From positions 45,001 to 109,000 of the forward strand of contig JAUJYZ010001373.1 of the NCBI GenBank assembly GCA_033675265.1: a DNA stretch of 64,000 bases, in the 5' to 3' direction. Shown one piece after another: positions 23,314 to 32,686 of the stretch. A program made the translations under genes and the position numbers. How positions within the stretch are numbered: the first letter of the stretch is position 1; every line of letters starts with the position of its first letter. The notes beneath the pieces are model-generated. The model was not told the DNA's origin. It saw nothing but the letters and a program-made list of their open reading frames with translations, and did no database searches. This stretch comes from Actinostola sp. cb2023 (taxonomy: Eukaryota; Cnidaria; Anthozoa; Actiniaria; Actinostolidae).

Positions 23314-23675
23314 AATATCTTAGCGACCGGCACAGGGCGCATGCGCTGTAGAACCCAGTTGGCGATTTGAGGTCAACGACGACGACGAAGAACGGACTGC
23401 ATGCATTTTTAGAGTCGGGCCTTCCACAGGAAGCCCCCGGGATGCCGTCACTCATGCACTCGGCTGTTCTTTCGAACCCTCAATCCACGAGTTCGCCAAT
23501 ATGGTGTCTTTGATTATATAGATATCACCTATTCCAAAAATCGTTGCCCGGGCCGAAAGCAACAAGCAACAAGCTAACGACCGCAAAGGACTTTGGGACT
23601 TTCTCCTTATTCATTTATTCATCCGTAGACATTTTGACAACATGCATTTTCAAATTGCAGAATAGTTCCAAATGA

Positions 23676-23797
23676 TTACTATTCATACTTCATGAATATT
23701 CATTATCCCGTCCGATGACGTAATAAGCAGTATATAAGGTATAATTAATTATGCAAATGTGTCAGTTCACCAAGATTGAGATGGCGAGTGGAAGTCG
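23676..23797 (+). repeat. 122-bp direct repeat, left copy, with promoter
   Basis: Differs from 40785-40906 at only two positions by eye. Contains TGACGTAA, TATATAAGG (TATA box at 23731-23737), an octamer-like ATGCAAAT and the start ATGGCGAGTGG. It has the place of the A1 repeat in DIRS/Ngaro split direct repeats. Confidence 0.85.
23731..23737 (+). promoter_or_regulatory. TATA box of the DIRS-like element
   Basis: TATATAA about 50 bp upstream of ATG 23781. The same box recurs at 40840-40846 in the right repeat. The spacing would place transcription start after the upstream ATG at 23751, so I prefer ATG 23781. Confidence 0.55.
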
Positions 23798-24215
23798 CGA
23801 AGTTAATGCTCAGGCAGCACGGCCTCCATCACTGATTCCTTCAGTGGTTGTACGACAGGCCGTGCAGCCTATCTTGCCTACAGATGATCCTTTGACGATC
23901 AGTCGTCAAAATTCAGAACGAGAGGTTGAAGTTTCTGGAGAGTCAACGAACGTTACGCCGACGGTCTCGGATCAGGCTTCAGGAACGTCAACCGTTTCCA
24001 ACGTCTCAAGTGGACAAACGCCTTCCAATGTTTCAGGAACTGCAAGCTCTTTGAACCCAGATTCTCAAGGTGGAAAGCAATTGCAGATTTGTTTAAGTAT
24101 TTTTTCTTTGACTAGTTTGATTAGTTGTGACTCTCCAAGATATTTAATCTTGGGGAGTTTGTCTGTTGGGGCGTTTACTTATCGGTTAGCGTCGTACACG
24201 CAGTTCGAATTTTAA
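23781..24215 (+). pseudogene. DIRS-like ORF1 (gag-like), N-terminal piece
   Basis: Opens MASGSREVNAQAARPP and is rich in Ser, Thr, Pro and Val, as disordered gag N-termini often are. After about residue 105 (SLNPDSQGGKQ) the composition becomes hydrophobic and unlike gag, so the coding part probably ends there, at an intron or a break. It has no catalytic motif. The assignment is by position within the element. Confidence 0.5.
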
Positions 24216-24483
24216 CGTTCAGGTTATTTTAGATTTGGCTAGTATGCCGTTCTTAGTTGCGAAATTTGTTCATTCGAGAGCGTGGGGTTTTTCGGACGCG
24301 GGGTTGTTCACGTCCACTGGGAGTCGATACTCGCGTTAATTACTTGTTCGGGGTTCTTTCATTGTAAGTGAATGCCAGGGCATTGTTCTATTTTGTGTTT
24401 ACTTTACTACATAATCCATGGAATTTTAGCGTTTAATTAACCTTTTATTGATCTAGTTTGATTTGTTTCATAACTGGCTTGTA

Positions 24484-25215
24484 TGATTTCAGGAAAAAGA
24501 AGCTGGGTGTATGTGTCCCCAGAGAAAAGAAGCTGTGTGAATGTGACCACAGAGAAAAGAAGCTGGGTGGATGTGTCCCCAGAGAAAAGAAGCTGTGTGA
24601 ATGTGACCACAGACACATAAACTTTATTAACGTGTCATGACTTCTACTGTGAATGTGACCACAGAGAAAAGAAGCTGTGTGTATGTGACCCCAGAGAAAA
24701 GAAGCTGTGTGAATGTGACCACAGAGAAAAGAAGCTGGGTGTATGTGTCCCCAGAGAAAAGAAGCTGTGTGAATGTGACCACAGAGAAAAGAAGCTGTGT
24801 GAATGTGACCCCAGAGAAAAGAAGCTGTGTGAATGTGACCACAGAGAAAAGAAGCTGTGTGAATGTGACCACAGAGAAAAGAAGCTGGGTGTATGTGTCC
24901 CCAGAGAAAAGAAGCTGGGTGTATGTGTCCCCAGAGAAAAGAAGCTGTGTGAATGTGACCACAGAGAAAAGAAGCTGTGTGAATGTGACCACAGAGAAAA
25001 GAAGCTGGGTGTATGTGTCCCCAGAGAAAAGAAGCTGTGTGAATGTGTCCCCAGAGAAAAGAAGCTGTGTGAATGTGACCACAGAGAAAAGAAGCTGTGT
25101 GAATGCGACCCCAGAGAAAAGAAGCTGTGTGAATGTGACCACAGAGAAAAAAAGCTGTGTGAATGTGACCACAGAGAAAAGAAGCTGGGTGTATGTGACC
25201 CCAGAGAAAAGAAGT
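24484..25215. repeat. 30-bp minisatellite inside the DIRS-like element
   Basis: About 24 units of ACAGAGAAAAGAAGCTGTGT then GAATGTGACC, exactly 30 bp each, with two alternating variants (TGTGTGAATGTGACC and TGGGTGTATGTGTCC). Because 30 is divisible by three, long open frames appear on both strands. It lies between the two gag-like pieces. Confidence 0.95.
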
Positions 25216-25580
25216 GGGGTGTGTCTGTGTGACGCTAGAGACCAGTACATGGGTGTGTCTGTGACTGGCCCAGGGACCAGTACTTGGGCTGGGTGTGTCG
25301 GTGTGACCTAAAAGTACAGAAGTTGGGTGTGTTTGCATGTGTGCGACCCCAGAGATCAGTAGCTGGCTGTATTTGTGTGAATCTTGAGAGACATGCGTCT
25401 CAGTGTGTGAGCCAAGAATAGTGCAGCCGAGTTGGGACTAGTCCAACATGCATGCTTGAGCAATTTTTTGCTTAGAGTCAGAATTGGAAAGTTGGGGATG
25501 TGAGAAACACTTAGATTTATTTGATATGTGTTTAGTTCATATTCGTAATGGTAATTGAACATCCTATCCGTTTGTTGTAG

Positions 25581-26066
25581 GAGTCTGTAATCCAAAAGCT
25601 TCAGAGAGAATTGAAAGAGCTAAAGGATTCCGCGAATATAACGCTGGTAGATAATGCCATCGCTAGTTTGCAGCAGTTGATCGCTCGTCCGGCTGGACTT
25701 TTCGATCCATATGCGGTTTTGGCGGCCTTGGAGCAAGTCGTTAATGTGGCTAAAGACAACATGAACCACGCCCGCTCCGGCAGATTCAATGTTATCTTGC
25801 GGCAATGCCGTCCCCTAATCAACAGTCCAGCGCTGCGATCGATACTGACTAAGCTGGTTGCTTCGAAAGAAGAGGCTGAAGTGGCTAAAGTGGTTGACAA
25901 GGCTATGAAGAACTCAACATCTGTTAGGAGAAATGTGGCCTATGGTGGACAGCAGACCTTTTACAGGCGCCGTCAAGCCCAGAGAGCTGGTGGGGGGAAT
26001 CGAAGTGCTGTTAGGTGTTTTTCATGTGGCCAGTCTGGCCACATGGCGCACGTTTCTGTACTGTGA
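25581..26066 (+). pseudogene. DIRS-like gag-like piece with CCHC zinc knuckle
   Basis: An open frame following an acceptor-like TTTGTTGTAG (about 25572-25581). It includes DPYAVLAALEQVVNVAKDN, a basic RRRQAQRAGGG tract and CFSCGQSGHM, the first three ligands of a retroviral-type CCHC knuckle. The fourth Cys is absent because the frame closes at TGA after HVSVL. No ATG opens it, so it is either a downstream exon or a fragment. Confidence 0.6.
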
Positions 26067-26428
26067 AGAAAACATGAATATTATTCACATATTCTTGTAT
26101 TTTGCTCACACTGATATATTCGTGTGATTGATTTGTTTGTATATGATTTGTATATCTAATAAAGATTGTACACATTGCTGTCCCGTTAAAACGTATTTGT
26201 GGGTGTTCCTTCTTTTTGTTATTTTATTCCTTTTTTTTTTTTCATAACTAGGCCTGGGAGTTGACTCCGCAAGCGTATGTCTATAAAGGCAGCCCTTGTT
26301 GCTCCGATCTTCAGGCAAATTGGCAGTCATCTTCTCTAAGCCTGGGTGGGGTTTTTGGTGCCGATATTTCAAAGTTTGGGTCTATTTTTAGATTTATTTT
26401 TCCTTTTCTTGTTTGATGCTATTTCCAG
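26067..26428 (+). other. Gap between gag-like and RT pieces
   Basis: Contains AATAAAGATT (26159), a T-rich tract (26213-26242) followed by AACTAG, and an open stretch to about 26416 without recognised homology. The T-rich run into CTATTTCCAG just before the RT frame looks like a 3' splice site. Confidence 0.4.
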
Positions 26429-28675
26429 GTAAAACTGGTTGATGGTAATAGGAAGGGATATTGTCCTTATGAAGTGGAACAAGTTGCGCAAGCAAGAAAA
26501 GTGCAGTGGGTAGTGTTGGACGGAAACCCATGCCCAGGTTTAGGGAAGATTGACGAATTAGGCGATGTATGGTGTGACATGCAAAGAGTGGTATCAGGGG
26601 AACAAGCGTCGATAAGGGGCATTTTATTTCGTGATCCAGAGATGTTCATCGCTGGAGAGCTCCATAATCATAGCGAGGAATGGGAGAAAATATTGTCAGA
26701 CCATAAAGATCGTGAGACCATTCAGGGATATATTTGCAATCAAGTGAACATCCTTGATTTTAGCCGCCCTTTTAAAGGGAAATTCAAGGGTGTGTACTAT
26801 GATAGTACACTACCACCGAGGAGACAGTTTCCAAATCACCCTTCTTGTAACGGTTTTCAAGAATTTGTCAGGGAGTCTGTCACATCTCGGTTATTAACGG
26901 GTGCTGTGAGAGTCTGGGGCGAGGTAGGAATAGTTGAGCCACCTTGGTTGGTACTGCCATTGACTGTCGAGCCGAGCAAGCCGCGTCTTTGTATTGACGC
27001 ACGATATCTCAACTTGTGAATGGTTGACACTCCGTTTTCTCTGGACAAGTTGGCTCAAGTCCCAAGATTTGTCTATTCGGGGTCCCACATGTCAAAATTA
27101 GACGATAAATCAGGATATGATTATTTATTGCTGACGGAAGACTCACAGACATACGTCGGTTTTGAGTGGGAAGGCTGGTGGTACGTGAACACCACCCTGC
27201 CATTTGGTTGGAAAAACTCCCCCTTTGTTTATCAGTCGGTGGGCATGGCGGCCATGAGCTACCTCCGGAACCTAGGTGTGGCTTGTTCGTTATATATTGA
27301 CGACAGGTTGATTGAGGAACTCTTTACAGATGAAGGAAAATGGTCTCGCCCAATTAACAGTCGTCATAGTCATTTCAGTAAGAGTGCAGCAGAGACTGCT
27401 TTGTACATTACTTGCCGCCTACTTGCAGCTCTGGGCTATACTTTGGGTTTAAAGAAGTGCGTCCTGGCCGTTTGCTGCCGTCTTCGGTATCTGGGAATGG
27501 CCATTGATTCCAACCTGCAGGCTTTCTTGATTCCCGAAGAGAAGAAAGTCCAGTTTGCGAAATTGCGGGAAAGCATTTTGGCCCTCAAGTCGATCATCCC
27601 ACTGAAGTTGGTCCAGAGGTTGTTGGGAAAGTGCATCTCGTTTTCGTTAGCATTTCCAGGAGCTAAATTTTATATACGAGAGATGGCTTTGGCCATTGGA
27701 GCTGCGTCAAGAAGACATGAAGTAGTATTTTCTCCAGCGTTGAGACAAGAAGTCATGTTCTGGAGTTTCTTGGACTCTTGGACCGAGTGTATACCGTGGA
27801 GGTCTGAAAAACACGCCTCATTGTTGATCTCAACTGACGCATCCCTGTCTCGATGGGCAGCGGTTGTCCACCATGGTTGTTCAGAAGTAACATTGGGCGA
27901 TGATTGGGAGGACGACGTCCGCTCAAAGAACATCAACGTCAAAGAGATGTGGGCCGTGGTAAAAGCGCTCCAATCGCTTCCATCGGAGATTCGGGATTGT
28001 CGGTTGGACGTCAAGGTGGATAATCAGGCCACCATTCATGTGTGGCATGGTCGAGGTGGGCGTTCAAAAGATTTAAATCACGTGGCTCGAATGTTGTTTA
28101 CTGTGACCATCGAAAGGAACATCTCGTTGTCACTTATGTACGTCCCATCTGCCTTGAACGAGGCAGATCAATTTTCCAGGAAATTGACTAAAGCGGACTC
28201 GATGTTATCAGCAAGGTGTTGGCAGATGGTTCAGAATGAGTTCGGCGGCTTGAAGGGTCACAACTTGGATCTGATGTCTCTAGACAGTAATGCCATGCGA
28301 GACAAGAAAGGTGAAGTTCTGCCCCATTTTACACCATTCCCAACTCCCAAGTCAGCAGGCGTGAATGTCTTTAATCAAGATTTATCGGTGTGCGATGGCG
28401 TCGAGGTCAACGCCTACGTGTTTCCTCCATTTAGCCTGATCTTGCCACTACTGAGGTTCTTGCTCGATCAAAAGGCCGTGGTGACTGTAGTGGTACCCAG
28501 ACTTTCTCCCTTACCGATATGGTGGCCAGTTCTAAAGGGTATGTCTGAACGGATGATGGTGATAGCGGATCGCTGTTGTAAGGATGCAGTGTTGTTTCCT
28601 ACTAAACACGGCTTTGTTACCATGCCTATTCCATTTGATCTTCTGGCATGCCGCATACGGGGATGTGTGAATTAA
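26429..28675 (+). pseudogene. DIRS-type reverse transcriptase-RNase H, one internal stop
   Basis: The reverse transcriptase would copy element RNA and the RNase H would remove it. The frame is open from 26429 except for a TGA at 27017-27019, in the stretch between CIDARYLNL and MVDTPFSLDKL. RT motifs: LPFGWKNSPF and the catalytic YIDDR. RNase H motifs: STDAS, NVKEM, VDNQATIHVWH and NEADQFSRK. A tail after RNase H (FPPFSLILPLLRF, WWPVLKG) is typical of DIRS elements; part of this region has been called Dam-like methyltransferase in the family, but I see no clear catalytic motif. No initiator ATG at the 5' edge. Only the single stop interrupts it, so decay is mild. Confidence 0.88.
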
Positions 28676-29023
28676 ACGAACTGATATATAGTTAACATAA
28701 TGACAGTGAGAAATATGGATTAGTTATTTAGCTAAGTGATTGTACTGAATAATTACTCGGGCCCTTCCGAAGGAAGCCCGAGTTAGAAAATGCGTTTTTC
28801 GGTAGTAGTAGTAGTCGTAGTTTTTTTAGTCGGTTAAAGAATGACGAAAGTATGCGACGTATTTAATCGTATCCGGAGTTTCAAGATTACTCAGCAGATA
28901 AGAAAAAACAATACGACACACGACTCAAGTAGATTATGAATCTTAGTTTTGAAAGCAACATGTCGTTAATAATCCGTTACTGGGCAGCTTCGTATTATGT
29001 CTCTGAAGCTAGAGAGCAAGGGT

Positions 29024-29032
29024 TTGATTTTT
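29024..29032. repeat. 9-bp target duplication TTGATTTTT, left
   Basis: Matches 31304-31312 exactly. Copy 1 of the host element has the site once (inverse, near 17605), as GGTTTGATTTTTCAG, which fixes the boundaries of the foldback. Confidence 0.88.
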
Positions 29033-31303
29033 GGCTGTCGTTAAAACGCGGGCTGCGGACTGCGGGCTGCGGACTGCGGGCTGCGGACTGCGGACTGCGG
29101 ACTGCGGACTGCGGACTGCGGACTGCGGACTGCGGACTGTAAAATTGGTAGAACTAAGAAACTGAAACGAAATAAAAAATAAATAAAGGGAAAAATAAAA
29201 GTTCATTCAAATTAAACCGGCACCGGGTATGATAGCTCTTAAATTCAGCAAGAGAATATGAAATTCAGTCATTACCTGACAAAGTAAATCAGACTCATCA
29301 CTACACAGACCCTGAAATTTTATATACGCCGTAGCACATAGACATAAGCGGGTTCCCGTCGAGCGGTTACTGATCTTCGAAGCACCCTGGATGTATTCGA
29401 ATTTCGACAGCAAATGAAATCCGACTAACTAAAACAGCCAAATAATAACGGAGAGCTTGGACTGAATGAAATCCCTACTTCTGAATGGACTTTACGATGA
29501 GCCTGCAGCGTGAAAAAGTATACTGAAGATAATCACGTAAATAACAGTGAAAATGACGTATGTATATCAATCATATCAAGCCGGTTGCGGCGGAGTATTA
29601 GTATAAACGAGTGATTTATCCTACTTTGTCAACTAATGACTGAATTTCATCAGTCGGTATTCTCTTGCTGAATTTAAGAGTTGTCATACCCGGTGCCGGT
29701 TTGTGCATGTTGTTTGACCTTTTGGTCATCACAACAGTATGTTTCCATTAGCTAGATAGTTGAACGATGTTTAAAATTATTTTTATAAAGCATTATCAGG
29801 CTTATATGGGCCTGAATTCAGAATGGTATATATAACCAGCAACGTAACCATGTATATTTTAAAAGACTGGTCAAACAGATATTTGTTTAGATTGGTCTGA
29901 AGAAATTGCTTCATTGACCTACCTTGAAAATGCCGAGGTGGACAATTCTTCAGTCATCGTCACTCGAGGAATCGTTGATGCAAATGACATAAATAGTTCT
30001 TCGACACATAACTGGCTGCGTTCACACTGGGACTTTCTTCTCGATTAAAGCCGGTCATGTTTGCTTAAGCGTTTCACACACAAAGTTGAATACCACGAAC
30101 TATTGCCGGCAAAGAGCTAAACTTCAAAGAAAAAGCCAATGTTTACTTAGACGTTTCGACCCCAGTTCCGAACTAGGGTTGTAGCCGTACCACAACAAAA
30201 GCAACCAATCAAATGAGTTCTTGAGTTCTTGAATTAATTAAGCGTGTGAATTTGGCGCTAATGGTACCGAGTTCTTCTTGTCTCTTGTTGAAGATTCTAG
30301 CGAGTAATTCATGGCGAATAATAATATCGTTTAGCTTCAAGTATTTGGCTTTCGCTATGTCTTCAGCCATTTTTTTCAACTTGGCGCGCGATTGAATTCC
30401 CGACAATGATAGGAGTGACGACAGCAATGTGACAGCTCAGCTCGGTAACTTATCGCGTGTGTGAACGCTTTACTCTAACCATTAATTGCTATGTAAACAT
30501 TTAACGTCTTGATTCTAGATCGAAAAGTCCCAGTGTGAACACAGCCACTATGACCAAAAGGTCAAATAACATGCACAAACCGGCACCGGGTATGACAACT
30601 CTTAAATTCAGCAAGAGAATACTGATGAAATTCAGTCATTAGTTGACAAAGTAGGATAAATCACTCGTTTATACTAATACTCCGCCGCAACCGGCTTGAT
30701 ATGATTGATATACATACGTCATTTTCACTGTTATTTACGTGACTATCTTCAGTATACTTTTTCACGCTGCAGGCCCATCGTAAAGTCCATTCAGAAGTAG
30801 GGATTTCATTCAGTCCAAGCTCTCCGTTATTATTTGGCTGTTTTAGTTAGTCGGATTTCATTTGCTGTCGAAATTCGAATACATCCAGGATGCTTCAAAG
30901 ATCAGTAACCGCTCGACTGGAACCCGCTTATGTCTATGTGCTACGGCGTATATAAAATTTCAGGGTCTGTGTAGTGTTGAGTGATTTACTTTGTCAGGTA
31001 ATGACTGAATTTCATATTCTCTTGCTGAATTTAAGAGCTATCATACCCGGTGCCGGTTTAATTTGAATGAACTTTTAATTTTCCATTTATTTATTTATTA
31101 TTTCGTTTCAGTTTCTTAGTTCTACCAATTCTACAGTCCGCAGCCCGCAGTCCGCAGTCCGCAGTCCGCAGTCCGCAGTCCGCAGTCCGCAGTCCGCAGT
31201 CCGCAGTCCGCAGTCCGCAGTCCGCAGTCCGCAGCCCGCAGTCCGCAGCCCGCAGTCCGCAGCCCGCAGTCCGCAGTCCGCAGCCCGCGTTTTAACGACA
31301 GCC
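29033..31303. mobile_element. 2.27-kb foldback element with heptamer-array arms
   Basis: Arms 29033-29729 and 30550-31303 are near-perfect inverses. Both start GGCTGTCGTTAAAACGCGGG and go into tandem GCGGACT/GCGGGCT heptamers (29048-29139 and 31133-31289), then unique sequence containing CCGGCACCGGGTATGA. Flanked by a 9-bp duplication. Drosophila FB elements and Mutator-like elements share long repeat-filled arms and 9-bp duplications; this is a structural analogy. No transposase in the loop. Confidence 0.88.
30011..30548. mobile_element. Small inverted-repeat element inside the foldback loop
   Basis: Left end TGGCTGCGTTCACACTGGGA and right end inverted TGGCTGTGTTCACACTGGGA, about 30 bp of matching termini. 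The right end abuts the right arm of the foldback. A 72-codon open frame on the minus strand (30209-30427) has a stretch MAEDIAKAKYLKLNDIIIRH, possibly a transposase remnant, but I cannot place it in a family. 29730-30010, left of it, holds nothing recognised. Confidence 0.6.
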
Positions 31304-32529
31304 TTGATTTTTCAGTAGATTTTGTTTAGATAGCTAATATCGCTTTGCTTGCTGCCTGACTGTCGTCACGCGCCGTGAAAACCCGTTTAAAAAGTATCCG
31401 GCAATAAAACGAAACACATTTCTCAGATATATAATGATGGATGTTTATTCGATTCGACGTTTGAAAAATTCAGAAGGAAAAGAAATCGTAGAAATCATAC
31501 TTCAAAACTTTATCAATTAAAGCAAAGCTAAACAAGCTCAATGTCCGAAATTTGGGGTCATGCCAAAGTTGTTTTAATAGCCTATTTATATACTTGCACA
31601 ATACAAAAGCGCATTAATTTTAGAACCGCGGCACAGCGCTATTTAAAGCAGAATTTCCACGCTGAAAACAAGTCAGTGAACGGCAAAAATACAATCAAAA
31701 TCAAAACGTCATTAGAGATTAGGGATCTGTTGAAGAAGAAGACGCTCAATGAGCGTATAGTCGGGTATTTAATATGACAATGAGAGTTGCGTGACGAGAA
31801 ACAATTTATGTCGATGACTCATAAAGATTCGTGTACGTCTGTATTACATATTTAAACGTACTTGAGGTCACTTGATGTTGCATATTGATATCGCCACAAA
31901 CATGTCAAATAGTTATTGTTCGCTCAGGGCAGATACTGAGATATTGCTAAGTCATCGTATTCGACGACTAGAAGTGAAAGAAGCAGTTGACCTGTGCAGA
32001 AGTGAAATTATGTTGTATTCAAGGCAAGCCATCCATCCGTTCCTCTTAAATACGCTCTCACATACAAACGCATACGCCGATTCGTGTGGGCCCACTCTAA
32101 AAGATGTTGAGCGTTTTCGACAGGGCCTTTACATGAACTCATCAAAAGGAAATCAATTGAACTCAAAGTCCAAAGGTAATCAAATGAACTCAAGCTCAAA
32201 AGCAAATCAAATGAACTCAAGAACTATAATACAAATGAACTCTAATGTTGACTTAAATGTGAACTCAACTGAGTACTGCCTAGCCAAGCATGTATACCAC
32301 AACTTGAAGCCAGATGTACTGATTCAGAAGTGTGATTCCAACATGGACAAATCTCCTTGTCATAAGCCCGAGTGTACGCTCATTGAGCGTCTTGTTTATA
32401 TATTTACAGGAACCCGTGACATGTTTTTTTTTTTTTTAGGGTTCCTCTAGTTATCTTTACGATAAGAAATCATAATAGAATGTGTGAATCTTGTAGATGG
32501 TGTATTAAGTGCGTGAATATTTTCCACAG

Positions 32530-32685
32530 CCTTTGCCGATGGTACCCAGACTGTTTGTGCCTGCTGTCCGGTGTCCAGATTGTTACTATCCGAATGACGA
32601 AGATTTTCGGTTTTGTCAGCGTTGTGGTTATTCGAGACACCTAGTAACTACGCAGGACTCCCGACCATTGCGATTTCCCGTGGAT
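32530..32685 (+). pseudogene. DIRS-like zinc-ribbon piece upstream of the recombinase
   Basis: Reads PLPMVPRLFVPAVRCPDCYY then PNDEDFRFCQRCGYSRH. The CxxC...CxxC spacing is a zinc ribbon. It follows an acceptor-like TTTTCCACAG and is cut at 32686 by the gypsy fragment. From its position it should be the N-terminal part of the tyrosine-recombinase ORF at 35301. It has no start of its own. Confidence 0.6.
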
Positions 32686-32686
32686 T

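Larger units (their letters stand above)
28755..32395 (+). mobile_element. Palindrome-ended DNA element, copy 3 (composite, hosts the foldback)
   Basis: Starts with hairpin ACTCGGGCCC...GGGAAGCCCGAGT-like sequence plus TAGAAAATGCGTTTTTCGGT as in copies 1 and 2, and ends AGCCCGAGTGTACGCTCATT then GAGCGTCTTGT at 32395. The body matches copies 1/2 at 28755-29032, 31304-31370 and 32128-32395. A second, inward-facing terminus at about 31739 means 31739-32395 could be its own 657-bp element with both ends. Confidence 0.65.

Noticed and set aside
24445..25338. Long open frames on both strands (up to about 297 codons)
   Set aside because: They are made entirely of the 30-bp minisatellite, whose length is a multiple of three; composition is repetitive and both strands are equally open.
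27017..27019. TGA read as tryptophan or selenocysteine
   Set aside because: Only one such case exists in the element, the kinesin exons use TGG normally for Trp, and the element has other disabling changes.
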